Source: Candidatus Solibacter usitatus (GTDB taxonomy: Bacteria; Acidobacteriota; Terriglobia; Bryobacterales; Bryobacteraceae). Taken from it: a DNA stretch of 64,000 bases. The translations under genes and the position numbers were made by a program. This document shows positions 18,409 through 27,829 of the stretch, one piece after another. Each line of letters begins with the position of its first letter. Position 1 is the stretch's first letter. The notes beneath the pieces were generated by a model that worked only from the letters and a program-made list of their open reading frames with translations, ran no database searches and was not told where the DNA came from. The stretch lies in NCBI GenBank assembly GCA_016213245.1, contig JACRBC010000056.1, positions 1-64,000 on the forward strand, given 5' to 3'.

Positions 18409-19780
18409 CCCGCCCACCGCTCACGTCCAGCACCACCGCCTCCCCCGACTCCAACAACACCCGCGCCTTCTCCTCCTTCATCACGTAGAGCGGCGCGATC
18501 CCCGCCGCGTCCCGGATCCCCGTCTCCGCCCCCGGCGCCAGATGCACGTTGTACATCCCATGCACCTCGAACGGCAGGTCGGCGAATCCAGCCACGAACT
18601 GATCCGTGTCCATCCCCGTCAGCAACAGGGTCTTGCCCGGATGCGCCCGCCCATACGCCACCACACCCTGTATCAGGTCCCGCGCCACGTGGCTCCGCTC
18701 CAGGTTCCACGTCATCACTTTCCACGACGCCGGCAAACATACGGCCAGAAAGAAGACCGCCGCCGCCCCGCCCGCCTGCCATCGCTTCGCCGCCACAGCC
18801 CCTCCAATGATCATGGCGATCCCCACCGATGGTCCGGTGAGCAGGTAATCCATGACGTGTTCCGGCAATGGCAGCACCGGAGCCAGTAGCAGCAGGAATG
18901 CGCCCGCCCCCAGCAGCCCCGTCTTTCGCGCCGCCAGCGCCGCGCCTGCCAGCAACACCGCCATCATCGCCGTGCCCGCCGGCAGCAGCCACGCCGGCCA
19001 ATCCCACAGGAAATGCATCAGCCGCTCCGGCCCCAATGCCATCTCGGTGTAGCTCCAAAGCGTCTTCCACACTCGCCCGTCCACTTGAATCGCATAGGGA
19101 CCTGACCGCGGCGCCGGCGCCACAACAAAATGCAGCACCGTGAACGCGCCCGACACCAGGTACAGCGGCAGCACCCGACGCAGTTTGCTCCTGTCATACA
19201 CCAACGTGTAGAGTGTCGCGATGGCCGGGTACATCACCGCCAGTTCCAGCGCCCCCAGCCCCAGAGTGAAGACCGCCGCCTGCGCCGCGTATCTGCCCTC
19301 CATCAGCAGCCACAGCGCCAGCAGCACGAACAACACGTACTGCGCTTGGTTGTAGATGCACGTCCAGCACAGCACCGCCGCCACCGCCGGACTGGCCAGC
19401 CAGCACACTTGCGTCACCAGCGCCGCCGCCGCCGACCCCGTCAGCCGCCGCATGATCGCCCCCAACACGAACAGGCTCCCCGCCATCGTCAGGAACACAA
19501 CCAACCGGAACGGCAGCGGATTCACGCCGAACAGCGCCTTCAGCCCGTAGAAGAACAGGTTCTCGCTCCACGGCCGGATGTTGCCGTGCGCCTTCGGCGC
19601 AAACAGAATCTGCAGAAAGTCCCCAAAGTCCTTGGCCGGGCCCAGGTGCAGCCACCCGAAGTCGTCCTGGTAAAACCAGCAATCCAATCCCCGCCAGTAG
19701 AAGGCGAAGAGGAACGCGCACGCCGCCACCGCCGTCCAATGGCGGCCGAGCCACTCGCGACCCTTTACCCGTGCGCTCAC
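18380..19780 (-). CDS. Polytopic membrane protein, glycosyltransferase-like
   Basis: Multiple TM segments; DCWFYQDDFGWLHLG motif typical of membrane glycosyltransferase-like proteins. Confidence 0.65.
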   Translation of the reverse strand: MSARVKGREWLGRHWTAVAACAFLFAFYWRGLDCWFYQDDFGWLHLGPAKDFGDFLQILFAPKAHGNIRPWSENLFFYGLKALFGVNPLPFRLVVFLTMAGSLFVLGAIMRRLTGSAAAALVTQVCWLASPAVAAVLCWTCIYNQAQYVLFVLLALWLLMEGRYAAQAAVFTLGLGALELAVMYPAIATLYTLVYDRSKLRRVLPLYLVSGAFTVLHFVVAPAPRSGPYAIQVDGRVWKTLWSYTEMALGPERLMHFLWDWPAWLLPAGTAMMAVLLAGAALAARKTGLLGAGAFLLLLAPVLPLPEHVMDYLLTGPSVGIAMIIGGAVAAKRWQAGGAAAVFFLAVCLPASWKVMTWNLERSHVARDLIQGVVAYGRAHPGKTLLLTGMDTDQFVAGFADLPFEVHGMYNVHLAPGAETGIRDAAGIAPLYVMKEEKARVLLESGEAVVLDVSGGRVRRGGWRGG

Positions 19781-19840
19781 CTCAGCGGAGCGTACCAGCC
19801 CGCCGCACGCCCGCGCAATGGCCGCGGGCAGCCCCTACCC

Positions 19841-19874
19841 GTTGCCTCGCCGGAACTGTTGCCTCGCCGGAACT
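19841..19874 (+). repeat. 17-bp perfect tandem duplication
   Basis: GTTGCCTCGCCGGAACT repeated twice without spacer. Confidence 0.95.
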
Positions 19875-19944
19875 TGTTCGCCTTCACATCGGTGGAGTAT
19901 TATCATTTTCAGCGTATCCAATATTAAGGGCGGCCCCACCGCTC

Positions 19945-20739
19945 ATGGCTGACCAGCGAAAACACACTCGCACTCCCACCGCCGGCGATGTAGATGTCCA
20001 ATGGAACGACTCCGCTGGAAACTCCTTCCGCCTCACCGGCGCCTGGAGCGATCTCTCCGAATCAGGCGGCGGCTTTCAGCTCTCCCGCCACATCAAAGTA
20101 GGCGCCCAGGTCCGCATCGATAGCCCCAGCTTCGGCATCTCCGGCCTGGCCATCGTTCGCAATTGCACACCGCAGAAGGGTCTCTTCCGCGTTGGCGTCG
20201 AGTTCCTCGAAGGCCTCGACTGCCCCTACTGTGGAGCCCGCCTGGGCCCCGGCGTCCATCGCTGCCCCCGCTGCCGCAACACCCCGCTCAAGCCCAAGCT
20301 CTGCGCCCTGTGTGGTCTTGCCGGTCACCCTAAAGACGTGAGTTGCTACCTGACCAACGGCTTCCCTCCCGCTGATACCCCTGCCCACATGGGTTGGTCA
20401 GCCCACATCTCCTGCCTCGATGCCCTCCGCATGGCCATTCTTCGCCCCTGCTCCTCTCTCCGCTGTCTCCAGTGCCGCGCCCCCGTGGAATTCTCCTCCC
20501 TTCACGCTCTCACGCCTGGACAACTCCTCCCCTGCCGCCGCTGCTCCGCCTCGCCCGCCACCCTCCAGGCCGCCTGGGGCCCTCGCCCCTTCTCCTGCTC
20601 CATCTGCGATCTCGCCATCTACCAGCAGGTCCACGAAACCTGGCCCGGTTGCGACGAAGCCTCTTGGCGCTCCGGCGACGCCGCCTTCCTCCACGCCGTC
20701 CACCTCCCCTGCGCCCTTCGCCTCGGCTTCAAACATTAG
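19945..20739 (+). CDS. PilZ domain protein with C-terminal multi-CxxC zinc-ribbon region
   Basis: RKHTR (RxxxR) and DLSESGGG ([D/N]xSxxG) motifs, then CPYC, CPRC, CALC, CLQC, CRRC, CSIC. Confidence 0.75.
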   Translation: MADQRKHTRTPTAGDVDVQWNDSAGNSFRLTGAWSDLSESGGGFQLSRHIKVGAQVRIDSPSFGISGLAIVRNCTPQKGLFRVGVEFLEGLDCPYCGARLGPGVHRCPRCRNTPLKPKLCALCGLAGHPKDVSCYLTNGFPPADTPAHMGWSAHISCLDALRMAILRPCSSLRCLQCRAPVEFSSLHALTPGQLLPCRRCSASPATLQAAWGPRPFSCSICDLAIYQQVHETWPGCDEASWRSGDAAFLHAVHLPCALRLGFKH

Positions 20740-20937
20740 TCTTCTCCAGGAAGAGGCAGGCATGGCACGATCTGGTTGCGAAGACCGGTGTGGTGTGCAA
20801 GGCACCCGAGCGAAACGGCACGGCGGGCAGACACGGCGCTGCCTGAAAGCAGGCGGTCAACCGTACCTGGTTTCTCCGGTTTGGCGGTCAACTCGGGGTC
20901 TGAAGCTTTCCGCACTGGTGCCCAATCGCGCCCGGAT

Positions 20938-21322
20938 TCAATTCAGGCCGAGGACCACTGCGTGCATTCGACTCACGACCTCCACGGCACGCGCTGCCTC
21001 GTCCTGGGCGAGCCAGGGCAGATCGTCGTAGCGCAGCCGCACGGCGAACTCCGTGTATCCCGGAACTTCAGCCCGAAACGGCTCCGGTTCCGGGAAGTGC
21101 ACCCGGGCGGCCTCCATCTGTTCACCAGAAATCGTGCGTGAAGGGATAGTCAATCCTACGGGAGGTCAGCATGGCTTTCAGCGGTTTCTCCACCGCCTGC
21201 CGGATATGGATACAAACGGTCTCGAGTGGTGTGATGTGCTCCAGGCCGATCCGCACCGCGGCCAGGTCGTTGACGGCCTTGCGAGCCAGTTGTCTCGCCG
21301 GATCAGCCGGGCTGTTTTTCAT
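20938..21322 (-). pseudogene. HEPN-domain protein remnant, frameshifted
   Basis: LARKAVNDLAAVRIGLE...CIHIRQAVEKPLKAMLTSRRIDYPFTHDFW* continues in another frame as EAARVHFPEPEPFRAEVPGYTEFAVRLRYDDLPWLAQDEAARAVEVVSRMHAVV. Confidence 0.65.
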
Positions 21323-21414
21323 GGCGCCCGATGCCGATTCTCACCGCCTGCGTGGCCACCTGCCGCCGCGCGTCGGAGCACCGCTCTTGGCGTAGAGCCC
21401 GGGGATCGGGGGGG

Positions 21415-21492
21415 TGGCGTCCCCAGCGGGATTCGAACCCGCGTTATCGCCGTGAAAGGGCGGTGTCCTAGGCCGGGCTAGACGATGGGGAC
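21415..21492 (-). tRNA. tRNA-Glu (UUC)
   Basis: Complement reads GTCCCCATCGTCTAGCCCGGCCTAGGACACCGCCCTTTCACGGCGATAACGCGGGTTCGAATCCCGCTGGGGACGCCA; anticodon TTC, encoded CCA. Confidence 0.96.
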
Positions 21493-21562
21493 GCAAGGGA
21501 GGTGGCGGAACACCACCAGCACTCACTATTTTAGCGGGCCGGGCGGGTGTCGGTCAAATGGG

Positions 21563-21883
21563 TTAGATGGTCTTCAGGAAGGCCAGCAGGTCGGTCTTCT
21601 CCTCGGCCGAGAGGACCTCGGCGAAGGCGGGCATATTGCCCTTGCCTTTGTTGATCATGGCGCTGACGGTGGCGTCGGAGACCTTCTGGCCGTTGGCGAG
21701 CTTCCCCTTCTGGTAGAGGCCCTTGAGGGTGGGGCCCATCTTCTTTTCGCCGCTGATCGAGTGGCAGACGGCGCACTGCTCGAAGACCTCCTTGCCCTTG
21801 GCGGCGTCGCCCTTCTGGGCCAGGGCCAGGCTGGAGGCGAGCGTGAGGGACAGGGTGGCGGAAACAGCCATGCGGATCGTCAT
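21563..21883 (-). CDS. c-type cytochrome, secreted
   Basis: Signal peptide, CAVCHSISGEKKMGPTLKGLY...VSAMINKGKGNMPAFAEVLSAEEKTDLLAFLKTI. Confidence 0.92.
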   Translation of the reverse strand: MTIRMAVSATLSLTLASSLALAQKGDAAKGKEVFEQCAVCHSISGEKKMGPTLKGLYQKGKLANGQKVSDATVSAMINKGKGNMPAFAEVLSAEEKTDLLAFLKTI

Positions 21884-21939
21884 CGACTTCGAGTGCTCCT
21901 TGGGATCAGGGTGGGTTGTTCTCATTTTACAATCAGTTG

Positions 21940-22524
21940 GTGCGTCCCGTGGTCATCGTCTTCGCCAAGGCTCCCATCGCCGGGAGGGTGAAGACGCGCC
22001 TGATCCCGCGCTTGGGCGCCAAGGGGGCGGCGGAGTTGCACCGGGCGTTTGTGCGCGAGATGCTGGCGCGGCTGCGAGGGGACTTCGACGTGGAGCTGCA
22101 TACCGACGAAGAGACCGATGCGTGGGGCGAGTTTCCCGTTCCACGCCGCCTGCAGGCGGCGGGGGACCTGGGGCAGAGAATGCACGCCGCGCTGGAGGCC
22201 GCGCTGGAGGAGGGGCGGCCAGCCGCGATGATTGTGGGCTCGGACGCGCCGACCCTGCCGCGGGCGCACGTGGAAGAGTTGCTGGAGAGCGGGGCGGACG
22301 TGGCGCTGGGGCCGGCGGAGGACGGGGGGTACTGGGGGATAGCGGCGCGCCGGGTGGCGGCAGACATGTTTGCGGGAGTGGCGTGGTCGGCGGCCGACAC
22401 GCTCGTGCGAACAGAGGCCGGGTGCGCACGCGCAGGGCTGACGGTGAGGCACGGCAGAACATGGTACGACGTGGACGACCGGGCGTCCCTGGACCGGCTG
22501 ATGGGCGAGTTGAGGGGCGATTGA
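21940..22524 (+). CDS. DUF2064/TIGR04282-type glycosyltransferase
   Basis: VVIVFAKAPIAGRVKTRLIPRLG, IVGSDAPTLPRAHVEELL, ALGPAEDGGYWGIA. Confidence 0.88.
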   Translation: MRPVVIVFAKAPIAGRVKTRLIPRLGAKGAAELHRAFVREMLARLRGDFDVELHTDEETDAWGEFPVPRRLQAAGDLGQRMHAALEAALEEGRPAAMIVGSDAPTLPRAHVEELLESGADVALGPAEDGGYWGIAARRVAADMFAGVAWSAADTLVRTEAGCARAGLTVRHGRTWYDVDDRASLDRLMGELRGD

Positions 22525-22549
22525 GGACCCAGGAGTGAACTTCGGACAT

Positions 22550-22577
22550 TTGACACCGATTTTGGCGGTGTGATAAC
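22550..22577 (+). promoter_or_regulatory. Putative promoter of nuo cluster 1 with embedded inverted repeat
   Basis: TTGACA (22550-22555), 16-nt spacer, GATAAC (22572-22577); ACACCG-N7-CGGTGT at 22553-22571. Confidence 0.45.
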
Positions 22578-22603
22578 CCTGAATGTTCTGTTAGGATTCC
22601 ACG

Positions 22604-23284
22604 ATGCCGGATGACCCGAAGCCAGAAGGCACTCCCAGCCCTGAGTCTGCGCCCTCACCCGAGGCGGCGCAGGCGCCCGTGACGCCGCCCGTTGCGGCGC
22701 CCGTTGCGGCGGCGAAGCCTCCCGCAGCAGCAGCCGCCAAGCCGCCCGCGCCGGCGGCTCCGAAGGCTCCGGCGGTGATGGCGTCGACGGCCTGGGAGAG
22801 CGACCTGGCTGAGGCGCTGTCGGCTGAGTTCGGCGGCGATGCGCCGGAGTGCCTGACCTACCTGGGGCAGCCGTTCCTGGTGGCGAAGCCGGAGTCAATC
22901 GTGCCGCTGATCCAGCATTTGCAGGACGCCCACGACTTCGACTACCTGGTGGACATCACGGCGGTGCACTGGCCGGAACGGGCAGAGCCGTTTGACGTGA
23001 TCTACGTCCTGTACAGCTTCAGCCGCAACGAGCGCATCCGCATCAAGATCAGGATCGCCGAGGGCTTCAAGCCGCTGACGGCGACGATGGTACATCCGAG
23101 CGCGGACTGGCTGGAGCGCGAGGTGTACGACATGTTCGGCATCGAATTCGACGAGCATCCGAACATGCGGCGGATCCTGCTGCCGGACGAGTGGGAAACC
23201 TTCCCGCTGCGGAAAGAGAACAGCATCCTCAAGATGGACCAGCGCTGGGTTCAGGAGAACCTGGGGATCGAAAGCGGACAATAG
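22604..23284 (+). CDS. nuoC: NADH-quinone oxidoreductase subunit C (copy 1) with N-terminal P/A-rich extension
   Basis: [67 protein letters not shown]. Confidence 0.93.
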   Translation: MPDDPKPEGTPSPESAPSPEAAQAPVTPPVAAPVAAAKPPAAAAAKPPAPAAPKAPAVMASTAWESDLAEALSAEFGGDAPECLTYLGQPFLVAKPESIVPLIQHLQDAHDFDYLVDITAVHWPERAEPFDVIYVLYSFSRNERIRIKIRIAEGFKPLTATMVHPSADWLEREVYDMFGIEFDEHPNMRRILLPDEWETFPLRKENSILKMDQRWVQENLGIESGQ

Positions 23285-23286
23285 CG

Positions 23287-24396
23287 ATGGCGGAGACCTT
23301 TCTCGACTCGACCGAACTGGTGTTGAATATGGGGCCGCAGCACCCCTCCACGCACGGCGTGCTGCGGGTGATCGTGAAACTGGACGGCGAGAAGGTGTTG
23401 GGGACGGAGTGCGTGATCGGTTACCTGCACCGTGGGGTGGAGAAGATCGCCGAGAACCGCACGTACACGATGTTTGCCCCGTACGTGGACCGGATCGACT
23501 ACATTGCGGCCGTCTCCAACGGCCTGGGCTATTGCCTGGCGGTGGAGAAACTGCTGAACGTGGAGGCGCCGGCCAGAGCGCAGGCGATCCGGGTGATCCT
23601 GACGGAGCTGAACCGGATCGGCAGCCACCTGCTGTGGCTGGGCACCCACGCGCTGGACATCGGCGCCATCACGCCGCTGTTCTACTGCATGCGGGAACGC
23701 GAGTACACGCTGGACATCTTCGAGAAGTACTGCGGGGCGCGGCTGACGACGCACGCGTTTCGCATCGGCGGTCTGCAGTATGAGACCTACGAAGGCTTCG
23801 AGAAGGAATGCCTTGCGTTCTGCGACCTGTTCCTGCCGAAGGTGGACGAGTACGAGGAACTGCTCACCGGGAACCGGATCTGGCGGAAGCGGCTGATCGA
23901 CGTCGGGATTCTGAACGAAGCCGACTGCAAGGCGTTCGGGGTGACGGGGCCGATGCTGCGGGCGGCGGGGTGCAAGTGGGACATCCGCAAGGCGCTGCCG
24001 TATTGCGGCTACGAGAAGTACGATTTCGAGATTCCGACGCGGGAGAACGGCGACACCTACGACCGGTACATGGTGCGGATGCAGGAGATGCGGCAGAGCG
24101 CGCGCATCATCCGGCAGGCGGTGGAGGGACTGCCGGCCGGACCGATCACGGCCAAGGTGCCGAAGGTGATCAAGCCGCCGGTGGGCGAGGCATACGTCTC
24201 GATTGAAGCGCCGAAGGGCGAGTTGGGCTACTACATCGTGAGTGACGGCACGACGCAGCCCTACCGCTGCCGGGTGCGGCCGCCGTCGTTTGTGAACTTG
24301 CAGGCGCTGGACAAGATGGCGCGGGGTTCGCTTGTGGCGGACCTGGTGGCGATCATCGGGACCATCGACATCGTGCTGGGGGAGGTGGACCGCTAG
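23287..24396 (+). CDS. nuoD: NADH-quinone oxidoreductase subunit D (copy 1)
   Basis: [81 protein letters not shown]. Confidence 0.96.
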   Translation: MAETFLDSTELVLNMGPQHPSTHGVLRVIVKLDGEKVLGTECVIGYLHRGVEKIAENRTYTMFAPYVDRIDYIAAVSNGLGYCLAVEKLLNVEAPARAQAIRVILTELNRIGSHLLWLGTHALDIGAITPLFYCMREREYTLDIFEKYCGARLTTHAFRIGGLQYETYEGFEKECLAFCDLFLPKVDEYEELLTGNRIWRKRLIDVGILNEADCKAFGVTGPMLRAAGCKWDIRKALPYCGYEKYDFEIPTRENGDTYDRYMVRMQEMRQSARIIRQAVEGLPAGPITAKVPKVIKPPVGEAYVSIEAPKGELGYYIVSDGTTQPYRCRVRPPSFVNLQALDKMARGSLVADLVAIIGTIDIVLGEVDR

Positions 24397-24414
24397 AAAA
24401 GCGGGCCGAGCGAC

Positions 24415-24870
24415 ATGCGGACGATCCTGAGAAAGGTTTTCCTGGTTGATCTGCTGCAGGGGATGTGGGTAACGTTCCGGACGCAGCATCCGAAGAACAT
24501 CGTGACGGAGCAGTATCCGTTCGAGCGGCCAAAGATCGCCGAGCGGTACCGCGGCGCGCCGCGGCTGAACGTCAACCCGGAGAACGGGCAGACGCTGTGC
24601 ATCTCCTGCGACTTGTGCGCGCTGGCCTGCCCGGAGGCGCTGATCGTTGTGGGTTGGGAGCGGAATCCGGAAACCAAGCGCAAGGACCTGATCACGTTCA
24701 CCTTCGACACATCGCGCTGCATGTTCTGCGGGCTGTGCGAGGACGCCTGCCCGGTGGACGCCCTGGAACTGACGCAGGATTTTGAATTGGCGAGTTACTC
24801 GCGGGAAGGAGCGATCTTTGACAGGCAGATCCTGGAAGAAGGCATCCAGCCCAAGAAGTACGTGTTCTGA
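24415..24870 (+). CDS. nuoI: NADH-quinone oxidoreductase subunit I
   Basis: Two 4Fe-4S motifs: CISCDLCALACPEA and CMFCGLCEDACPVDAL. Confidence 0.95.
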   Translation: MRTILRKVFLVDLLQGMWVTFRTQHPKNIVTEQYPFERPKIAERYRGAPRLNVNPENGQTLCISCDLCALACPEALIVVGWERNPETKRKDLITFTFDTSRCMFCGLCEDACPVDALELTQDFELASYSREGAIFDRQILEEGIQPKKYVF

Positions 24871-24936
24871 GTCCGCTCCTGCCGGTGGCGGGGAGCGGCT
24901 TCAACTGGAGCGGGTGTGCGCACCCGGAGCGTGGAC

Positions 24937-25443
<507 letters not shown>

Positions 25444-25445
25444 CG

Positions 25446-25757
25446 ATGCTCCACCCCATCACGACCGAACATTACCTGGTGCTGAGCGCGGCGCTGCTGC
25501 TGATCGGCACGGTGGGCATCCTGATGCGGCGGAACGCGGTGGTCATCCTGATGTCGCTGGAGCTGATCCTGAACGCGGTGAACCTGAACCTGGTGGCGTT
25601 TGGAAAACACCATGGGAACGCGGACGGGCAGATCTTCGCCATCTTCATCATCACGGTGGCGGTTGCGGAAGCCGCGGTGGGCCTCGGCATTCTGATCGCG
25701 TTGTTCAGGAACAAGGAAACGGTGCTGGTCGATGAAATCGACCTGCTGAAGTGGTAG
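25446..25757 (+). CDS. nuoK: NADH-quinone oxidoreductase subunit K
   Basis: HYLVLSAALLLIGTVGILMRRNAVVILMSLELILNAVNLNLVAF...FIITVAVAEAAVGLGILIALFR. Confidence 0.96.
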   Translation: MLHPITTEHYLVLSAALLLIGTVGILMRRNAVVILMSLELILNAVNLNLVAFGKHHGNADGQIFAIFIITVAVAEAAVGLGILIALFRNKETVLVDEIDLLKW

Positions 25758-25771
25758 GAGACAGCGGCGCG

Positions 25772-27814
25772 ATGAACTTTCTCGACCTCATCTGGCTGAT
25801 CCCGATCATCCCGCTGTGCGGCGCCGCGGTGATGCTGTTCTTCGGCCGGAGCCTCTCCAAGGCCGCCATCAGCATCATCAGCCCGGGAGCGGTGTTGGTC
25901 TCGTTCCTGCTGTCGGCCGGCGCCGTGATCCAGCTTGCCGGGCTCCGCGAGAGGCTGCACCAGGTGGTGCTGTTCCCGTGGCTGCCGCAACTGCGGGCGG
26001 ACATGGGCTACCTGCTGGATCCGCTGTCGAGCGTGATGATCCTGGTGGTGACGGGCATCGGGTTCCTGATCCACGTTTACGCCACCGGCTACATGGCGCA
26101 CGAGCACGGGCCCCGCCACGGCGGCTACTACCGGTTCTTCGGCTAACTGAACCTGTTCGTGTTCTTCATGCTGACGCTGGTGCTGGCCAACAACTACGCG
26201 CTGCTGTTTGTCGGCTGGGAGGGCGTGGGCCTCTGTTCGTACCTGCTGATCGGCTTCTACTTCCAGAAGAAGAGCGCCGGCGACGCCGGCAAGAAGGCGT
26301 TCATCGTCAACCGCATCGGCGACGCGGGGTTCATCCTGGGGATGTTCTTCCTGTTCCAGGTGACGGGCTCGCTGCGATTTACGGAAGTGAATGAGGCGCT
26401 GCGGTCTGCAAGATTCGCTCCCGAGGCTGGAGTGTTCGGCATTCTGAGCCTGACGGCGCTGCTGCTGTTCATCGGCGCGACGGGCAAGTCGGCGCAGATT
26501 CCGTTGCACGTCTGGCTGCCGGACGCCATGGAAGGCCCCACGCCGGTGAGCGCGCTGATCCACGCGGCCACGATGGTGACGGCCGGCGTCTACATGTGCG
26601 CGCGGTCCAACGCGTTGTTCGCGCTGACGCCGGAGACGTCGCACATCGTGGCGGCGGTGGGCGCGGCGACGGCCATCTTCGCCGCGTCGATCGGTCTGGT
26701 GCAGAACGACATTAAGCGCGTGCTGGCGTATTCGACGGTGTCGCAACTCGGCTACATGTTCCTGGCGGTGGGCGTGGGCGCCTACTGGGTGGGTGTGTTC
26801 CACCTGTACACGCACGCCTTCTTCAAGGCGCTGCTCTTCCTCGGCGCGGGATCGGTGATCCACGCCATGAGCGGTGAGCAGGACATGCGGAGGATGGGCG
26901 GGCTGAAGGACAAGATCCCGATCACGTTCGCCACGATGTTCATCGCCTCGCTGGCCATTGCGGGGATACCGGGGCTGGCGGGCTTCTTCTCGAAGGACGA
27001 GATCCTGTGGCAGTCGTGGTCGTCGCCGCTGGGCGGGAAACTGTTGTGGGCGGTGGGCTTCTGTACCGCGGCGATGACGGCGTTCTACATGTGGCGGCTG
27101 ATGTTCATGACGTTCTACGGCGAGGGCCGGATGGACGAACATACCAGGCACCATGTCCACGAATCGCCCAAGTCCATGACCGTGCCGCTGATGGTGCTGG
27201 CGGCGGGCAGCGTGTGCGCCGGCTGGATCGGGATGCCGAAGGTATTTGGCGAGAACGGCTTCATGCAGGCGCTGGAGCACTGGCTGGCGCCGGTGTTTGA
27301 AACGGGCAAGGAGGCGGCGCACGCGGCGGCCGGGCACGGCGCGGCGCAGCACGACACAACGATGGAATGGGTGCTGATGGGCGTGTCGGTCGGAGCGGCG
27401 CTGGCGGGCATCTTCCTGGCGCGGCACATCTACCTGCGCATGAAGGAATCGGAGCGGCCCACCGGCGGCGCGATGCACCCGGTGCTCTACAACAAGTGGT
27501 ACGTGGACGAGCTGTACGACTTTCTGTTCGTCAACGGGTTCTCGCTGGGCGGGGGCACGCTGATGGCGCGGTTCGACCAGAAGGTGGTGGACGGCGGGGT
27601 GAACGGTACGGCGTGGCTGACGCGGCTGGTCTCCAGCATCTCCATCTGGTATGACACGTGGATCGTCGACGGCCTGGTAAACCTGACGGCGTTCAGTGTC
27701 AGGGCGCTCTCCTATCCGGTCCGGTTCCTTCAGACCGGCTTCATCCAGTCCTACGCACTGGTCTTCCTCGCTGGCGTTTTCGCCATCTTCGGTTACTACT
27801 GGTGGGTCCGCTAG
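25772..27814 (+). pseudogene. nuoL: NADH-quinone oxidoreductase subunit L interrupted by an in-frame TAA (26144-26146); otherwise intact
   Basis: ORFs 25751-26146 and 26159-27814 lie in one frame; junction ...[45 protein letters not shown] matches NuoL with * replacing Tyr. Confidence 0.85.
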
Positions 27815-27829
27815 CGGAGGAACACGCAT

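Noticed and set aside
20763-20781. Possible sigma54 promoter TGGCACGATCTGGTTGC
   Set aside because: GG to GC spacing is 12 nt rather than the required 10, and no downstream gene fits.
21415-21492. tRNA-Glu as an att site for an integrated island
   Set aside because: No integrase seen and no second copy of the tRNA 3' end (GGATTCGAACCC...) noticed elsewhere in the window; composition switch alone is not proof of integration.
23251-24489. 412-aa minus-strand ORF opposite nuoD
   Set aside because: Shadow ORF; sense NuoD is clear.
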